Assembly (NCBI GenBank): GCA_020725865.1 | Contig: DYEC01000019.1 | Span: 120,452 to 184,451 of the forward strand | Direction of reading: 5' to 3' | Source of the DNA: Anaerolinea sp. | GTDB lineage: Bacteria; Chloroflexota; Anaerolineae; Anaerolineales; Anaerolineaceae | DNA: 64,000 nt | In this document: piece after piece, positions 36,574 through 45,904 of the stretch | How the letters are laid out: the number at the start of each line of letters is the position of its first letter | Position numbering within the stretch: position 1 is the first letter of the stretch | Notes under the pieces: generated by a model | Databases searched by the model: none | What the model saw: the letters and a program-made list of their open reading frames with translations, nothing else | Told to the model about the DNA's origin: nothing | Position numbers and translations under genes: made by a program

Positions 36574-37182
36574 ATGGCAATGACAAAAAAATTTCTGACA
36601 ATTATCTTGACTCTTGTACTCGTGAGCCTCTCCTGCAACCTACCGTTCTTATCTAGTAACCAGAATACGGCCATCCCTCAAGAACTTAACGCGTTGCCAA
36701 CTTCGGAAAGCTTCCCTCAGCAGACAAACACTCCCAAATTCGCCACCCCTATAGTGACACAACCCCAAATAACCTATGAAAGAGCACAGGTTGGTCTCTA
36801 CAGTAACCTTTACCTGACATATGACCCTTCAATATGGGAGGCTTATACCGACCCCGCCTGGGCTCCAAATAGCGAAGGACAAACTATATACTCTCTAAAT
36901 CACAAAAAGCATAACTGCATATTGGAAGCCAATCTTGGTATGGGGGCACCGGAAACGTGGCAGCGTTTTGTGAGCGGGAAAAGGATTGGCAAGCTGGACT
37001 ATCAAGTGGAGACCTGGCGTGATACCACCACAAACATGGAAGTTCTGGTGGTTTACCAATACCCAGCCGATGGACAAAGGGAAAACTCGGTGCGTATTGA
37101 GGTGGTTATTAATGACCACCCTCAGGAATGTATTGCGGATACTGAAGCCGTACTTGCCCTTTCAGAGGAAGAAATCCGCTGA
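36574..37182 (+). CDS. Lipoprotein of unknown function
   Basis: A 202-aa protein, starting at ATG 36574 (or 36580). The signal peptide ends in a Cys after LVSLS, then a Thr/Gln/Pro-rich linker and a roughly 120-residue globular domain with two Cys (NCILEANLG; QECIADTEA). The region is somewhat AT-richer than its surroundings. I do not recognise the domain. It stands alone between divergent and convergent neighbours. Confidence 0.6.
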   Translation: MAMTKKFLTIILTLVLVSLSCNLPFLSSNQNTAIPQELNALPTSESFPQQTNTPKFATPIVTQPQITYERAQVGLYSNLYLTYDPSIWEAYTDPAWAPNSEGQTIYSLNHKKHNCILEANLGMGAPETWQRFVSGKRIGKLDYQVETWRDTTTNMEVLVVYQYPADGQRENSVRIEVVINDHPQECIADTEAVLALSEEEIR

Positions 37183-37215
37183 GTCTCGAACTGAATTTTC
37201 GGCTGTCCGAGTAAT

Positions 37216-37806
37216 TCAATCCACCCGATAATCCTCTGAAGGAAGTTCTTTCAGCCGGCTGAAGTCTCCCAGCATAAGTAAGATTGCCGGGTCGAGTGCT
37301 AGCTCAGGAAGCTCCTGCGCCAGATATATCGAGTTGCTTATCGCCCGATCTCGCAAAGAATGCCATAAGACAGCGCGCTCTTCCGAGCGGACAACCAGCT
37401 CCTCCACCGTCTTGGCTTTCATAAACAATGCCCCTGTTGTATAGAGAAAGGTCAACCGCCGCCACCGCTCTGATAGAATTGGTGTTTCAAGCTGTTGTAA
37501 TGGGCCAAGTTGCACTTTATAATATTCCTCGTGAGCCCGCGGATGCTCAGGTTCGTCCTTGAAAAGCTCCTGTCGTGTGGTTAATTCGTGTCCACGCACC
37601 GCAGCGTAGTACTCGATCCGCCAACGATGTGACACGCCAAAAGTAGCAGGTTGATAAAATGCCAAGTAGTCCACAGTGACTACTTTGGGTGCAGAACGCA
37701 ATGGCATGCGATACCACCCAAGCACTCGAGCAATTTCCAAATCGCGCGGGGATGGGAGAACTGCAACCAAAATCAGAGAGGTTTCGGGAATTTGCTGACT
37801 CAACAT
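37216..37806 (-). CDS. Conserved-looking protein of unknown function
   Basis: A 196-aa soluble protein with no signal peptide. It is rich in aromatic and charged residues; the block GWYRMPLRSAPKVVTVDYLAFYQP looks structurally conserved, followed by RWRIEYYAAVRG. I recognise no family. Normal codon use and a clean frame argue it is real. It is convergent with the lipoprotein gene and divergent from the adenine deaminase. Confidence 0.6.
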   Translation of the reverse strand: MLSQQIPETSLILVAVLPSPRDLEIARVLGWYRMPLRSAPKVVTVDYLAFYQPATFGVSHRWRIEYYAAVRGHELTTRQELFKDEPEHPRAHEEYYKVQLGPLQQLETPILSERWRRLTFLYTTGALFMKAKTVEELVVRSEERAVLWHSLRDRAISNSIYLAQELPELALDPAILLMLGDFSRLKELPSEDYRVD

Positions 37807-37975
37807 CGCTCCTCGCTACAGAATAAACTATCCTCCCTACAATCAGGAAAATTATTGCTAAAACAAGTGATACAAGACACTTTTATCACGTCCCATTATG
37901 TTGCTATGATTTTACTTGAACTTCTATTGTCATACCACTTCTTTCAAAGCTTAATAAGGGAACTCCAAATTCAAG

Positions 37976-39733
37976 ATGAATATTCACCAACGGATTGAAC
38001 TGGTTGAAGCCGCCCTCGGTTATCTGCCTTTTGATGCCGTGATTGACAACGTAAAAGTTGTGAATGTCTACACAGGGAATATCCTGGACGGCGCAATTGG
38101 GATCAAAAATGGACGTGTGGTCACCTTCCGCGCCCCCAAAAATGCAGAGTCAATGCAATACATGGATGGGAAAGGAAAATATGCCATCCCTGGTTTGATT
38201 GATACCCACGTGCATATCGATTCGACATTGCTCACCCCACATGGCATGGCAGAACTGGTTGTACCACACGGCACAACAGCGGTATTCGCCGACCCGATGG
38301 AAATATCCAACGTAGCTGGTTATGCCGGCATGGAAGCTCTCTTGTTGGGCAGTGAACAATTATCCTGCCACATTTACTTGGAAGTGTCCTCACGGGTTCC
38401 AACGGCTCCGGGCCTTGAGACCACCGGCGGAGAATTAAGATTAGAAGAGGTTCGAAGAATCCTGCGGTGGAAAGAAGCTGTCAGCTTGGGCGAGCTCGAC
38501 CCCTCAAAAATTTTGGGATTGCACCCTGAATACTTTGCTAAAGTTGAAGCGGCTCTTGGTTTAGGAAAAATTGCCAATGGTCACGCCATTGGTCTCTCCG
38601 GTGAGCGTTTGATTGCTTACGCCTGTGGCGGTCTGATGGATGATCACGAGTGCGTAACCTTTGAAGAAGCCATCACCCGAAATGAGTTGGGAATGGCGGT
38701 TCTGGTTCGTGAAGGCAGCACTGAGCGCAACCTGGAAACGCTGATACGCGGTGCCGTCGCGCACAAGATAGATACCCGTCATTGGATGATGTGCACTGAT
38801 GACAAGCACCCCAACGAAATGCTCAGCGAAGGACATATTGATTATATGGTTAACAAAGCCATTTCACTGGGCATGTCCCCCATTCAAGCCATCCAGATGG
38901 CTACCCTCAACGCCGCGGCTCATTTTCGTTTAGACCATGAATTAGGCAGCATTGCTCCAGGTCGCTGGGCCGATATTATTCTTACCGAAAGCCTGCAATC
39001 CATTCAACCGGTTCAGGTATTTTTCAAGGGTCAACTGGTCGCCGAAAATGGTACCCTGACCTCCCGCCCACCCGCAGTGGTTTACCCACACTGGCTTCGC
39101 CATACTGTAGAGCTGACGCGCGGCAAACAGGCAGCAGATTATCGCCTACCCGCTTCAAGCAATGCCGTTTCTGTCCATGTCATCCAAATCTTTCCCGACC
39201 AAATCATCAACCGCCGCGAAAGCGCCAGACTGCCTGTGGACGATGGCGCAATTTGCACCGACCCCCAAAAGGATGTGATCAAACTGGCAGTTGTTGAACG
39301 GTACGGTAAAAACGGCAATATCGGTATGACGTTTGTACGCGGCTTCGGACTGAAACAGGGCGCCATTTCCTCTACTGTTTCTCACGACCACCACAATTTG
39401 GTTATCGCTGGGGTAGATGACGAATCCATGGCAACTTGCGCCCGGGCAACAGAAGAAATGCAGGGTGGATTGGTGGTTGCGCGTGGTCGGGAGGTACTTG
39501 GCAGGTTGCCTTTACCTCTGGGTGGATTGTTTAGCGATGAACCTCCCAAACGCGTCATTGAGATGTTAGAAGAAATTAATGCCATTGCGCACTCGTTAGG
39601 GTGTATGCTCCCGGCACCTTTTATGACGCTTTCGTTTATCTCACTTCCCACTGTGCCAGAGCTTGGTTTGACGGATAAAGGACTGGTTGATGTCCTCAAC
39701 CACACCATCATTGACTGGAAGATTGAAGAATGA
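37976..39733 (+). CDS. ade: Adenine deaminase
   Basis: A 585-aa amidohydrolase of AdeC type. GLIDTHVHIDSTLL holds the metal His pair, HGTTAVFADPMEISNV the next block, and NGHAIGLSG, CTDDKHPNEM and SHDHHNLVIAG follow; full length. It converts adenine to hypoxanthine plus ammonia. It leads a plus-strand operon with the three xanthine-dehydrogenase subunits, giving a direct adenine-hypoxanthine-xanthine route. A weak TTTATC-N17-TATGAT promoter may lie about 70 nt upstream. Confidence 0.94.
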   Translation: MNIHQRIELVEAALGYLPFDAVIDNVKVVNVYTGNILDGAIGIKNGRVVTFRAPKNAESMQYMDGKGKYAIPGLIDTHVHIDSTLLTPHGMAELVVPHGTTAVFADPMEISNVAGYAGMEALLLGSEQLSCHIYLEVSSRVPTAPGLETTGGELRLEEVRRILRWKEAVSLGELDPSKILGLHPEYFAKVEAALGLGKIANGHAIGLSGERLIAYACGGLMDDHECVTFEEAITRNELGMAVLVREGSTERNLETLIRGAVAHKIDTRHWMMCTDDKHPNEMLSEGHIDYMVNKAISLGMSPIQAIQMATLNAAAHFRLDHELGSIAPGRWADIILTESLQSIQPVQVFFKGQLVAENGTLTSRPPAVVYPHWLRHTVELTRGKQAADYRLPASSNAVSVHVIQIFPDQIINRRESARLPVDDGAICTDPQKDVIKLAVVERYGKNGNIGMTFVRGFGLKQGAISSTVSHDHHNLVIAGVDDESMATCARATEEMQGGLVVARGREVLGRLPLPLGGLFSDEPPKRVIEMLEEINAIAHSLGCMLPAPFMTLSFISLPTVPELGLTDKGLVDVLNHTIIDWKIEE

Positions 39734-39767
39734 CAAAATAATAAAAACGTCAGGAAAGGTTATCTAG

Positions 39768-40628
39768 ATGCAATCCTTCAATTATCTAGCTCCCCATTCG
39801 CAGAATGAATTGTGTCAGGTCTTATGCAACACCGCCGGAAAGATCATAGCCGGCGGTACGGATATGTTGCCACAAATGCGCAACTTAAAACAAACCCCCT
39901 CCACGCTGATTGACATTAGTCATATCTCCGACCTTCGGTACATTCAGGAAAGTGAGGACGAAGTTCTCATTGGTGCCCTGACCACCTGGAGCGACATCTT
40001 AGAAAGTCCATTAATTCAAAAAACAGCGCCCGCACTCGCCCAAGCCGCATCACTGGTCGGTGCGCCAATGACCCGTAACCGCGGCACGATTGGCGGTAAC
40101 CTTGGTAATGCATCGCCCGCTGCCGATTCACTGCCCCCTTTGCTGACATTAGATGCCATTGTTCACCTAAACAGTCAGAGCGGTCAGCGCCAGGTACCCC
40201 TACGCAACTTTCTGACTGGACCCGGAACAACGGACCTAAAGGCAGATGAATATATTCAGCAGGTTTCATACAAAAAAGTCGCCCTCCCTTTCGGCAACGT
40301 TTTTAATAAGCTCGGTCCCCGTCAGGGAATGACCATCTCCATCGCTAGTGTGGCGGTATTATTAGCGCTGGATGCTAACGGTAAAATTACATTAGCCCGT
40401 ATTGCCCTGGGGGCAGTTGCACCAACTGCGGTGCGTTGCCCAGACGCAGAGGCTTTCCTTTTGGGCAAGGAGCCATCCACTGAGCTTTGGCAGGAAGCCG
40501 CTCATCAGGTGAGAAAAGCAATTGCGCCCATTGATGATGTGCGCGGGACACAAGAATATCGTCATCATATTGCCGGCATTCTCACCCGCCGCGCCCTCCA
40601 AACTGCTTATCTTTCACTTCAGGAGTGA
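39768..40628 (+). CDS. xdhB: Xanthine dehydrogenase FAD-binding subunit
   Basis: A 286-aa CoxM/XdhB-type subunit. The FAD motifs AGGTDMLPQMRN near residue 27 and TRNRGTIGGNLGNASPAAD near 100 are intact. It passes electrons from the [2Fe-2S] subunit to NAD+. It is the first of three xdh genes, 34 nt after ade and 4 nt before the [2Fe-2S] gene. Confidence 0.93.
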   Translation: MQSFNYLAPHSQNELCQVLCNTAGKIIAGGTDMLPQMRNLKQTPSTLIDISHISDLRYIQESEDEVLIGALTTWSDILESPLIQKTAPALAQAASLVGAPMTRNRGTIGGNLGNASPAADSLPPLLTLDAIVHLNSQSGQRQVPLRNFLTGPGTTDLKADEYIQQVSYKKVALPFGNVFNKLGPRQGMTISIASVAVLLALDANGKITLARIALGAVAPTAVRCPDAEAFLLGKEPSTELWQEAAHQVRKAIAPIDDVRGTQEYRHHIAGILTRRALQTAYLSLQE

Positions 40629-40632
40629 CCCA

Positions 40633-41109
40633 ATGCAACGGATACAAGTTTCCCTGAAAGTTAACGGAAAAAAATACCGGCTTGAAACCCCGCCCAACCG
40701 TACGCTGCTTGAGGTATTGCGTGAGGATTTGGGATTAACCGGCGCCAAAGATGGCTGCAGTTCGGGGGAATGTGGTGCTTGCACCGTCTTGCTAGACGGC
40801 AGAGCGGTTAATTCCTGTCTGGTGCTGATCGGCAGCGCCGACGGTCATTCGATTGAAACTGTTGAAGGGCTTCAAAAAGCCGGAATGCCGCACCCGCTGC
40901 AAAAAGCCTTTGTTGAAAAAGGCGCGGTTCAATGTGGTTTTTGCACACCAGGAATGCTGATGGCTGCAAAAGCACTGCTCGACCAAAACCCCAAACCAGA
41001 TGAAGAACAAATTCGCACAGCGCTAGCGGGGAACTTGTGCCGTTGCACGGGGTATACCAAGATCATAGACGCGGTTCAGGAAGCTGCAAAGGAGCTTCGC
41101 TATGAGTGA
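40633..41109 (+). CDS. xdhC: Xanthine dehydrogenase [2Fe-2S] subunit
   Basis: A 158-aa subunit; the start is ATG 40633 behind AGGAGT (the longer frame would lie inside xdhB). CSSGECGAC with a later Cys forms cluster II, and CGFCTPGM plus LCRCTGY cluster I. Its stop overlaps the next gene by 8 nt. It relays electrons between molybdenum and FAD. Confidence 0.94.
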   Translation: MQRIQVSLKVNGKKYRLETPPNRTLLEVLREDLGLTGAKDGCSSGECGACTVLLDGRAVNSCLVLIGSADGHSIETVEGLQKAGMPHPLQKAFVEKGAVQCGFCTPGMLMAAKALLDQNPKPDEEQIRTALAGNLCRCTGYTKIIDAVQEAAKELRYE

Positions 41110-43357
41110 AAACACCCTGATTGGAAAACCCGAAATCCGTGTTGACGCCTGGTCTAAAGTTACTGGTCAGGCAGAATACATCGCCGACTTTCCCCTTGAA
41201 GATGTTCACTTTGGCTATGTTTTACGCAGTCCACATCCTCATGCCAGTATTCGTCGCATTGATATTGCCAAAGCCTTACAAATAGAAGGCGTATTAGATG
41301 TGATTACTATCGAGGATGTACCGGGAGAGAAAATCGTTGGCGACATTATCCCCGACCGCCCGGTTTTGGCACAGGAGAAGGTACGGCTGGTAGGCGAACC
41401 GGTGGCGATTGTTGTTGCCACCAGCAAATATGTTGCCGAACAAGGCGGAAAAGCGGTGAAAGTGGACTATCAGCCCTTGATACCGGTTTTCGACCCTGTG
41501 CAGGCGCTGGAAGAAGGGGCGCCGCTCGTCCATGCCTCTGGGAATCTGGTATCGCATATCGAGGTACAGGATGGTGACCCCAAAGCCGGTTTTCAGGAAG
41601 CGGATTTGATCCTTGAAGAAACTTTTTATGTACCCCACATCTACCCCGGCTATCTGGAACCAGAAGCTGCACAGGCGCAATGGAACCCGGACGGCAGCCT
41701 GATTGTTTGGGTCAGCTCACAAAAACCGTTTCACGACCGACATTTGATCTGTCAGGTGCTTGGCCTTCCGGAAGAGAAGGTCATCGTGCGGGTGGCAACG
41801 GTCGGCGGCGCATTCGGCGGTAAAGAAGATTCCAGCCTGGCAATTCTCGCTGCGCTGGCTGCCTGGAAAACCAAAACCACCGTCCGGCTGGTCAATACCC
41901 GCGAGGAATCGCTACTCGCCCACCCCAAGCGACACTCCGGACAATTGCACTATAAAGCTGGTTTCAAGAAAGATGGTACGCTCGTCACCATGCAGGTCAC
42001 TAGTTATCTCGACACCGGGGCGTATGCATCTTACGGTCCGGCGGTCGGTCAATTACACAGCGAGGTAGTAACCGGTCCTTACAAAGTGCCAAATGTGCGG
42101 GTGGATACTTATGTTGTCTACACAAACTCCCCTATTGCCGGCGCCATGCGCGGGTTTGGTGCGCCACAAGCCAATTTTGCTGCTGAAAGTCTGATGGATA
42201 TTGCCGCTGGAAAACTCGGCATACATCCCGTTGATTTGCGCCGAAAGAACATATGGCGTCCGGGTGACCGTTCTTACACGCGCGTGCGCATCAATCAGGC
42301 AGAAAGCCTGCAGCTCAGTCTGGAAATTGCGGAAAAGGAATACCGGCGTTTGAAAGAGATACCAGCTTCACCGGGTAAGGTCAGCGGGGTGGGGCTTTCG
42401 CTGTCCGTTCAGACTATGGGACTGGGCTTCCGCGTGCCGGATGACAGCGCCCATGCACTGGAGTGGCTGCCCGACGGCAGAGTGCGCCTGTATCTGGGCG
42501 CACCGGAACTCGGCCAGGGATTGATGACCGTCGCAGCACAAATCACCGCCGATGCGCTTGGATTGAGTCTGGATAAAATCGAAATCGCCCTGCTGGACAC
42601 TTCTCAAGTGCCGGATGGCGGGGTGAGCTGTGCCTCTCGTATGACCTATTCCGTCGGCAACGCAACGATCATGGCATCACGCCAGCTCATTCAGGGATTG
42701 ATCGAAGAAGCCGCCAAGCTATTGGATGTTGAACCTGCAGCACTTTATTATGAGAAAGGTCACGTCGTCCGTAAGGATCGCCCTGATCTTGCCCCTATCC
42801 CAGTCAGTGAAATTACCAGCCGGCTGGCAGAAAACGGACAAATCCTCAAACGTCAGGCAGTGTTCAGCTTCCCATACGGTCCGGAAACGCCCGATCATCT
42901 GCCGATTGGAATGCCGCATGTGCTTTTTTGTTTTGGCGCTCATGTCATCCGTGTCGAGGTAGATCCCGAGCTAGGCACGATCGAGCCAAAAGAAATTGTT
43001 GCCATCCACGATGTCGGAAAAATCATCAACCGCTCCACACTGGAAGGACAGGTGGAGGGAGCAATTTCGATGGGTTTAGGTTATGCCTTGATGGAGGAAA
43101 TGAAACTCAAACCAGATGGAAAATGGGTGGATAACTTGACCGAATACCTACTGCCCACAATCATGGATATGCCACCCATCATTAAAACCGTCTTTCTGGA
43201 GGTGCCGGAGGAAAGTGGTCCTCATGGCGCCAAAGGGATTGGTGAAATGGGGCTGACACCCGTGGCTTCAGCAGTCGCTAATGCCGTGTACGATGCCATC
43301 GGTGTTAGGGTCAAAGCCATCCCGATTCGTCCTGAAGCAATCATCAAATCGAAATAA
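41102..43357 (+). CDS. xdhA: Xanthine dehydrogenase molybdenum-binding subunit
   Basis: A 751-aa molybdopterin subunit. VGGAFGGKED (molybdopterin-binding), AMRGFGAPQ, a GQG motif near residue 465 and the C-terminal KGIGEMG with the catalytic Glu are all in place. It hydroxylates hypoxanthine or xanthine. Purinolytic clostridia use selenium-dependent versions of this enzyme (labile, non-Sec selenium); selB in this window shows selenium is used, but a selenium cofactor cannot be read from the sequence. Confidence 0.93.
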   Translation: MSENTLIGKPEIRVDAWSKVTGQAEYIADFPLEDVHFGYVLRSPHPHASIRRIDIAKALQIEGVLDVITIEDVPGEKIVGDIIPDRPVLAQEKVRLVGEPVAIVVATSKYVAEQGGKAVKVDYQPLIPVFDPVQALEEGAPLVHASGNLVSHIEVQDGDPKAGFQEADLILEETFYVPHIYPGYLEPEAAQAQWNPDGSLIVWVSSQKPFHDRHLICQVLGLPEEKVIVRVATVGGAFGGKEDSSLAILAALAAWKTKTTVRLVNTREESLLAHPKRHSGQLHYKAGFKKDGTLVTMQVTSYLDTGAYASYGPAVGQLHSEVVTGPYKVPNVRVDTYVVYTNSPIAGAMRGFGAPQANFAAESLMDIAAGKLGIHPVDLRRKNIWRPGDRSYTRVRINQAESLQLSLEIAEKEYRRLKEIPASPGKVSGVGLSLSVQTMGLGFRVPDDSAHALEWLPDGRVRLYLGAPELGQGLMTVAAQITADALGLSLDKIEIALLDTSQVPDGGVSCASRMTYSVGNATIMASRQLIQGLIEEAAKLLDVEPAALYYEKGHVVRKDRPDLAPIPVSEITSRLAENGQILKRQAVFSFPYGPETPDHLPIGMPHVLFCFGAHVIRVEVDPELGTIEPKEIVAIHDVGKIINRSTLEGQVEGAISMGLGYALMEEMKLKPDGKWVDNLTEYLLPTIMDMPPIIKTVFLEVPEESGPHGAKGIGEMGLTPVASAVANAVYDAIGVRVKAIPIRPEAIIKSK

Positions 43358-43363
43358 AAAGAG

Positions 43364-43392
43364 AAGGGCTGTCTGATCAGGAGACAGCCCTT
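43364..43392 (+). terminator. Bidirectional terminator between xdhA and the PLP-enzyme gene
   Basis: AAGGGCTGTCT and AGACAGCCCTT form an 11-bp stem with a 7-nt loop. U-rich tails follow on both strands, and the flanking genes converge. Confidence 0.85.
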
Positions 43393-43417
43393 TATCATTT
43401 ACATTTTTAACGAAGGT

Positions 43418-44896
43418 TTACTGGTAATTCTTCAAAATGCCCACTGCGTCATTGAACTGATTGATCAGTTTGTCAAACTCGGGCAACTGGCTCTGGAACT
43501 CCAGCCAGTAATCCGGGTCATACCATTGCGCCTGAATCTCTTCATAGGTTTTACCCTGCTGCTCTACCCAGGTGTAATACTTGAGGTTATGAACACGCTT
43601 GCGATCCGCATAGGTGAGTTCAATCATGTGGTCGGTGCTTTCACCATGCAAATCACGGGCAAAGGCAGCGGCAGCATCCGCAGCCGTGAAGGGGCCAAAG
43701 GTCTCCCGGTACTCTTCGATGCGGGTAGCGTATAACTCCATCGAATCGGTCAATACAGTCAATACCACATCGTGGCTGCCCAGTTCATAGTATTTAGCGA
43801 ATTTAATCGCCGAAAGCACATTGGCAATGCCGGAGAAGCCCATCAGGTCAAGATGATTAACCACGTCCGCAGGCACGCCGCGTTGTAACAGGTATTCGCG
43901 TCCCACCGGCTCGTTGAACAGGCGCATGATGTTAACAACCGAGTTATCATCAATTGCTGTCACAACATCGGTGTTTTTAACATTGTGAATCCACGGCACA
44001 TGTTTGTCACCAATGCCCTCAATGCGATGAGCTCCAAAACCGTTATTGAGCAGAGTAGGGCATTGCAGAGCTTCGCTGGCGATGATCTTGCTGGTCGGGA
44101 AGCGTTGCTTCAGGTAATCACCACAGCCAATCGTGCCGGCCGAACCGGTGTTAGAAGCCACACCGCGGTATTCATCACGCGGTCCCAACACCTCATGGAG
44201 CACTTCTTCCATCGCATGACCGGTCACGTCATAGTGCCAGAGATAGTTACCAAACTCCTCAAACTGGTTGAAGATCATCAAATCTTCACCAGAACGGCGT
44301 AACTCCCAGCACTTATCAAAGATTTCTTTGACATTGGACTCACTACCGGGTGTGGCAATTACTTCGCCGGCAATTTTTGAAAGCCACTCAAAACGTTCTT
44401 TGCTCATCCCTTCGGGCAGGATAGCAATGGACTGACAGCCCAGTAAAGCCGAGTCATAAGCACCGCCGCGGCAATAGTTGCCAGTCGAAGGCCAGACCGC
44501 TTTTTGTGTGGTGGGATCAAACTGCCCGGTTACCAGCCGCGGTACCAGACACCCAAACGCCGCTCCTACTTTGTGCGCGCCAGTGGGGAACCATTTGCCA
44601 ACCAGCACAATGATGCGCGCATCCACACCGGTCAGGCTACTGGGCAATTCCCAGTAATTAACTTTGCCAAATCCGCCGCCTTTAGCAACCGGTTCATTCT
44701 TCCAGGTAATACGAAACAAGTTGCGCGGATGAACGTCCCATAAACCAATATCCTTAAGCTCTTCTTTGATCTTCGCCGGTACCAGAGTCGGATCCTTTTG
44801 TTGAGCAAAAGTCGGGATAATGATATTGCGCTCTCTGGCGCGCTTGACCGCCCGTTCTAGACGATCTGAATAAACTGTTAAATCAATTTTTGCCAT
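43418..44896 (-). CDS. TrpB-like fold-type-II PLP enzyme of unknown reaction
   Basis: A 492-aa PLP-dependent enzyme. GAHKVGAAFG near residue 108 carries the likely Schiff-base Lys, as in the TrpB GAHKxN motif; STGNYCRGG is the substrate-binding Asn loop and ASNTGSAGTIG the phosphate-binding loop. It is longer than YgeX (diaminopropionate ammonia-lyase, about 400 aa) but has the same fold and sits at the end of a purine-type cluster where YgeX is expected. A beta-elimination on a diaminopropionate-like or serine-like intermediate is possible but not shown. Confidence 0.72.
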   Translation of the reverse strand: MAKIDLTVYSDRLERAVKRARERNIIIPTFAQQKDPTLVPAKIKEELKDIGLWDVHPRNLFRITWKNEPVAKGGGFGKVNYWELPSSLTGVDARIIVLVGKWFPTGAHKVGAAFGCLVPRLVTGQFDPTTQKAVWPSTGNYCRGGAYDSALLGCQSIAILPEGMSKERFEWLSKIAGEVIATPGSESNVKEIFDKCWELRRSGEDLMIFNQFEEFGNYLWHYDVTGHAMEEVLHEVLGPRDEYRGVASNTGSAGTIGCGDYLKQRFPTSKIIASEALQCPTLLNNGFGAHRIEGIGDKHVPWIHNVKNTDVVTAIDDNSVVNIMRLFNEPVGREYLLQRGVPADVVNHLDLMGFSGIANVLSAIKFAKYYELGSHDVVLTVLTDSMELYATRIEEYRETFGPFTAADAAAAFARDLHGESTDHMIELTYADRKRVHNLKYYTWVEQQGKTYEEIQAQWYDPDYWLEFQSQLPEFDKLINQFNDAVGILKNYQ

Positions 44897-44931
44897 TTTC
44901 TACTTACTCCTTATAAAGTTAGAATTTATGG

Positions 44932-45894
44932 TTATTCAAAATCTTCCGGCGTCTCACTGACTATATACAACGGACGCCCCTTAACTTCATCATACACTCT
45001 TCCCACATATTCTCCCAGAATACCCAGGGAGATTAACTGAACCCCGCCCAGGAACAATACAGCAATCAATGTGGTAGCCTGGCCAAAGAATGCTTGGTTT
45101 CCCGCCAGACGCAGAATCACAACCACAGGGATAGCCAGAATGCTTAAGCCGGCAGAAATAAAACCCAAATAAGTCGCCAGTTGGAGTGGAAAATAAGAAA
45201 ACCCTGTGATGGCATTGAGTGCCAGCTTCAACATCTTTCGGAAAGGGTACTTGGTCACCCCGGCAAAGCGCGCCGCCCTACGGTAAGGTACGCCGATTTG
45301 CTTGAATCCCACCCAGGCAGACATACCGCGCAGAAAACGATGCCGTTCTCGCATTTGTTTCATTACATTTACCACCCGGCGATCGAGCAAACGAAAATCG
45401 CCAGTATCCAGTGGAATCTTAACGTCTGTGATACGGTAGATTATGCGATAGAAAAGTGCCGCGGTAGTCTTCTTGAACCAGGTCTCCCCCTCACGCTCCG
45501 CCCGCACCGCATAAACCACCTGATACCCTTCACGCCATTTGTTAAGAAGTTCAAGAATAACTTCTGGCGGGTCTTGCAAATCGGCATCAATAATGGCCAC
45601 TGCCTGTCCGCGGCTATAGTCTAATCCGGCAGTTACGGCAATCTGGTGACCGAAATTGCGCGCAAAGATAACTGGACGAACATGCGGGTCTTCCGCAGCC
45701 AGACGACGAATCAGGTCAGTTGAGCCGTCATGTGAGCCATCGTCCACCAATACCAGTTCCCAGCTCTCTCCGCTGGACCGCATCACCTCACGGACGCGCT
45801 GGTAGAACGCCTCCAGGCTTTCAATTTCATTAAAAACTGGCGCTACAACCGAGATCAGCGGTCTCTGGACGTCTGACCCTTTTCCGGTAGTCAT
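44932..45894 (-). CDS. Family 2 glycosyltransferase, polyprenyl-phosphate type (GtrB/DPM1-like)
   Basis: A 320-aa GT-A enzyme with [11 protein letters not shown] at the start, the VDDGSHDGS motif, [10 protein letters not shown] (DxD metal site) and two C-terminal transmembrane helices. This layout matches transferases that load glucose or mannose onto undecaprenyl phosphate. It interrupts the metabolic run between threonine synthase and the PLP enzyme and probably serves envelope glycosylation. Confidence 0.87.
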   Translation of the reverse strand: MTTGKGSDVQRPLISVVAPVFNEIESLEAFYQRVREVMRSSGESWELVLVDDGSHDGSTDLIRRLAAEDPHVRPVIFARNFGHQIAVTAGLDYSRGQAVAIIDADLQDPPEVILELLNKWREGYQVVYAVRAEREGETWFKKTTAALFYRIIYRITDVKIPLDTGDFRLLDRRVVNVMKQMRERHRFLRGMSAWVGFKQIGVPYRRAARFAGVTKYPFRKMLKLALNAITGFSYFPLQLATYLGFISAGLSILAIPVVVILRLAGNQAFFGQATTLIAVLFLGGVQLISLGILGEYVGRVYDEVKGRPLYIVSETPEDFE

Positions 45895-45904
45895 AGCTCT
45901 GTAC

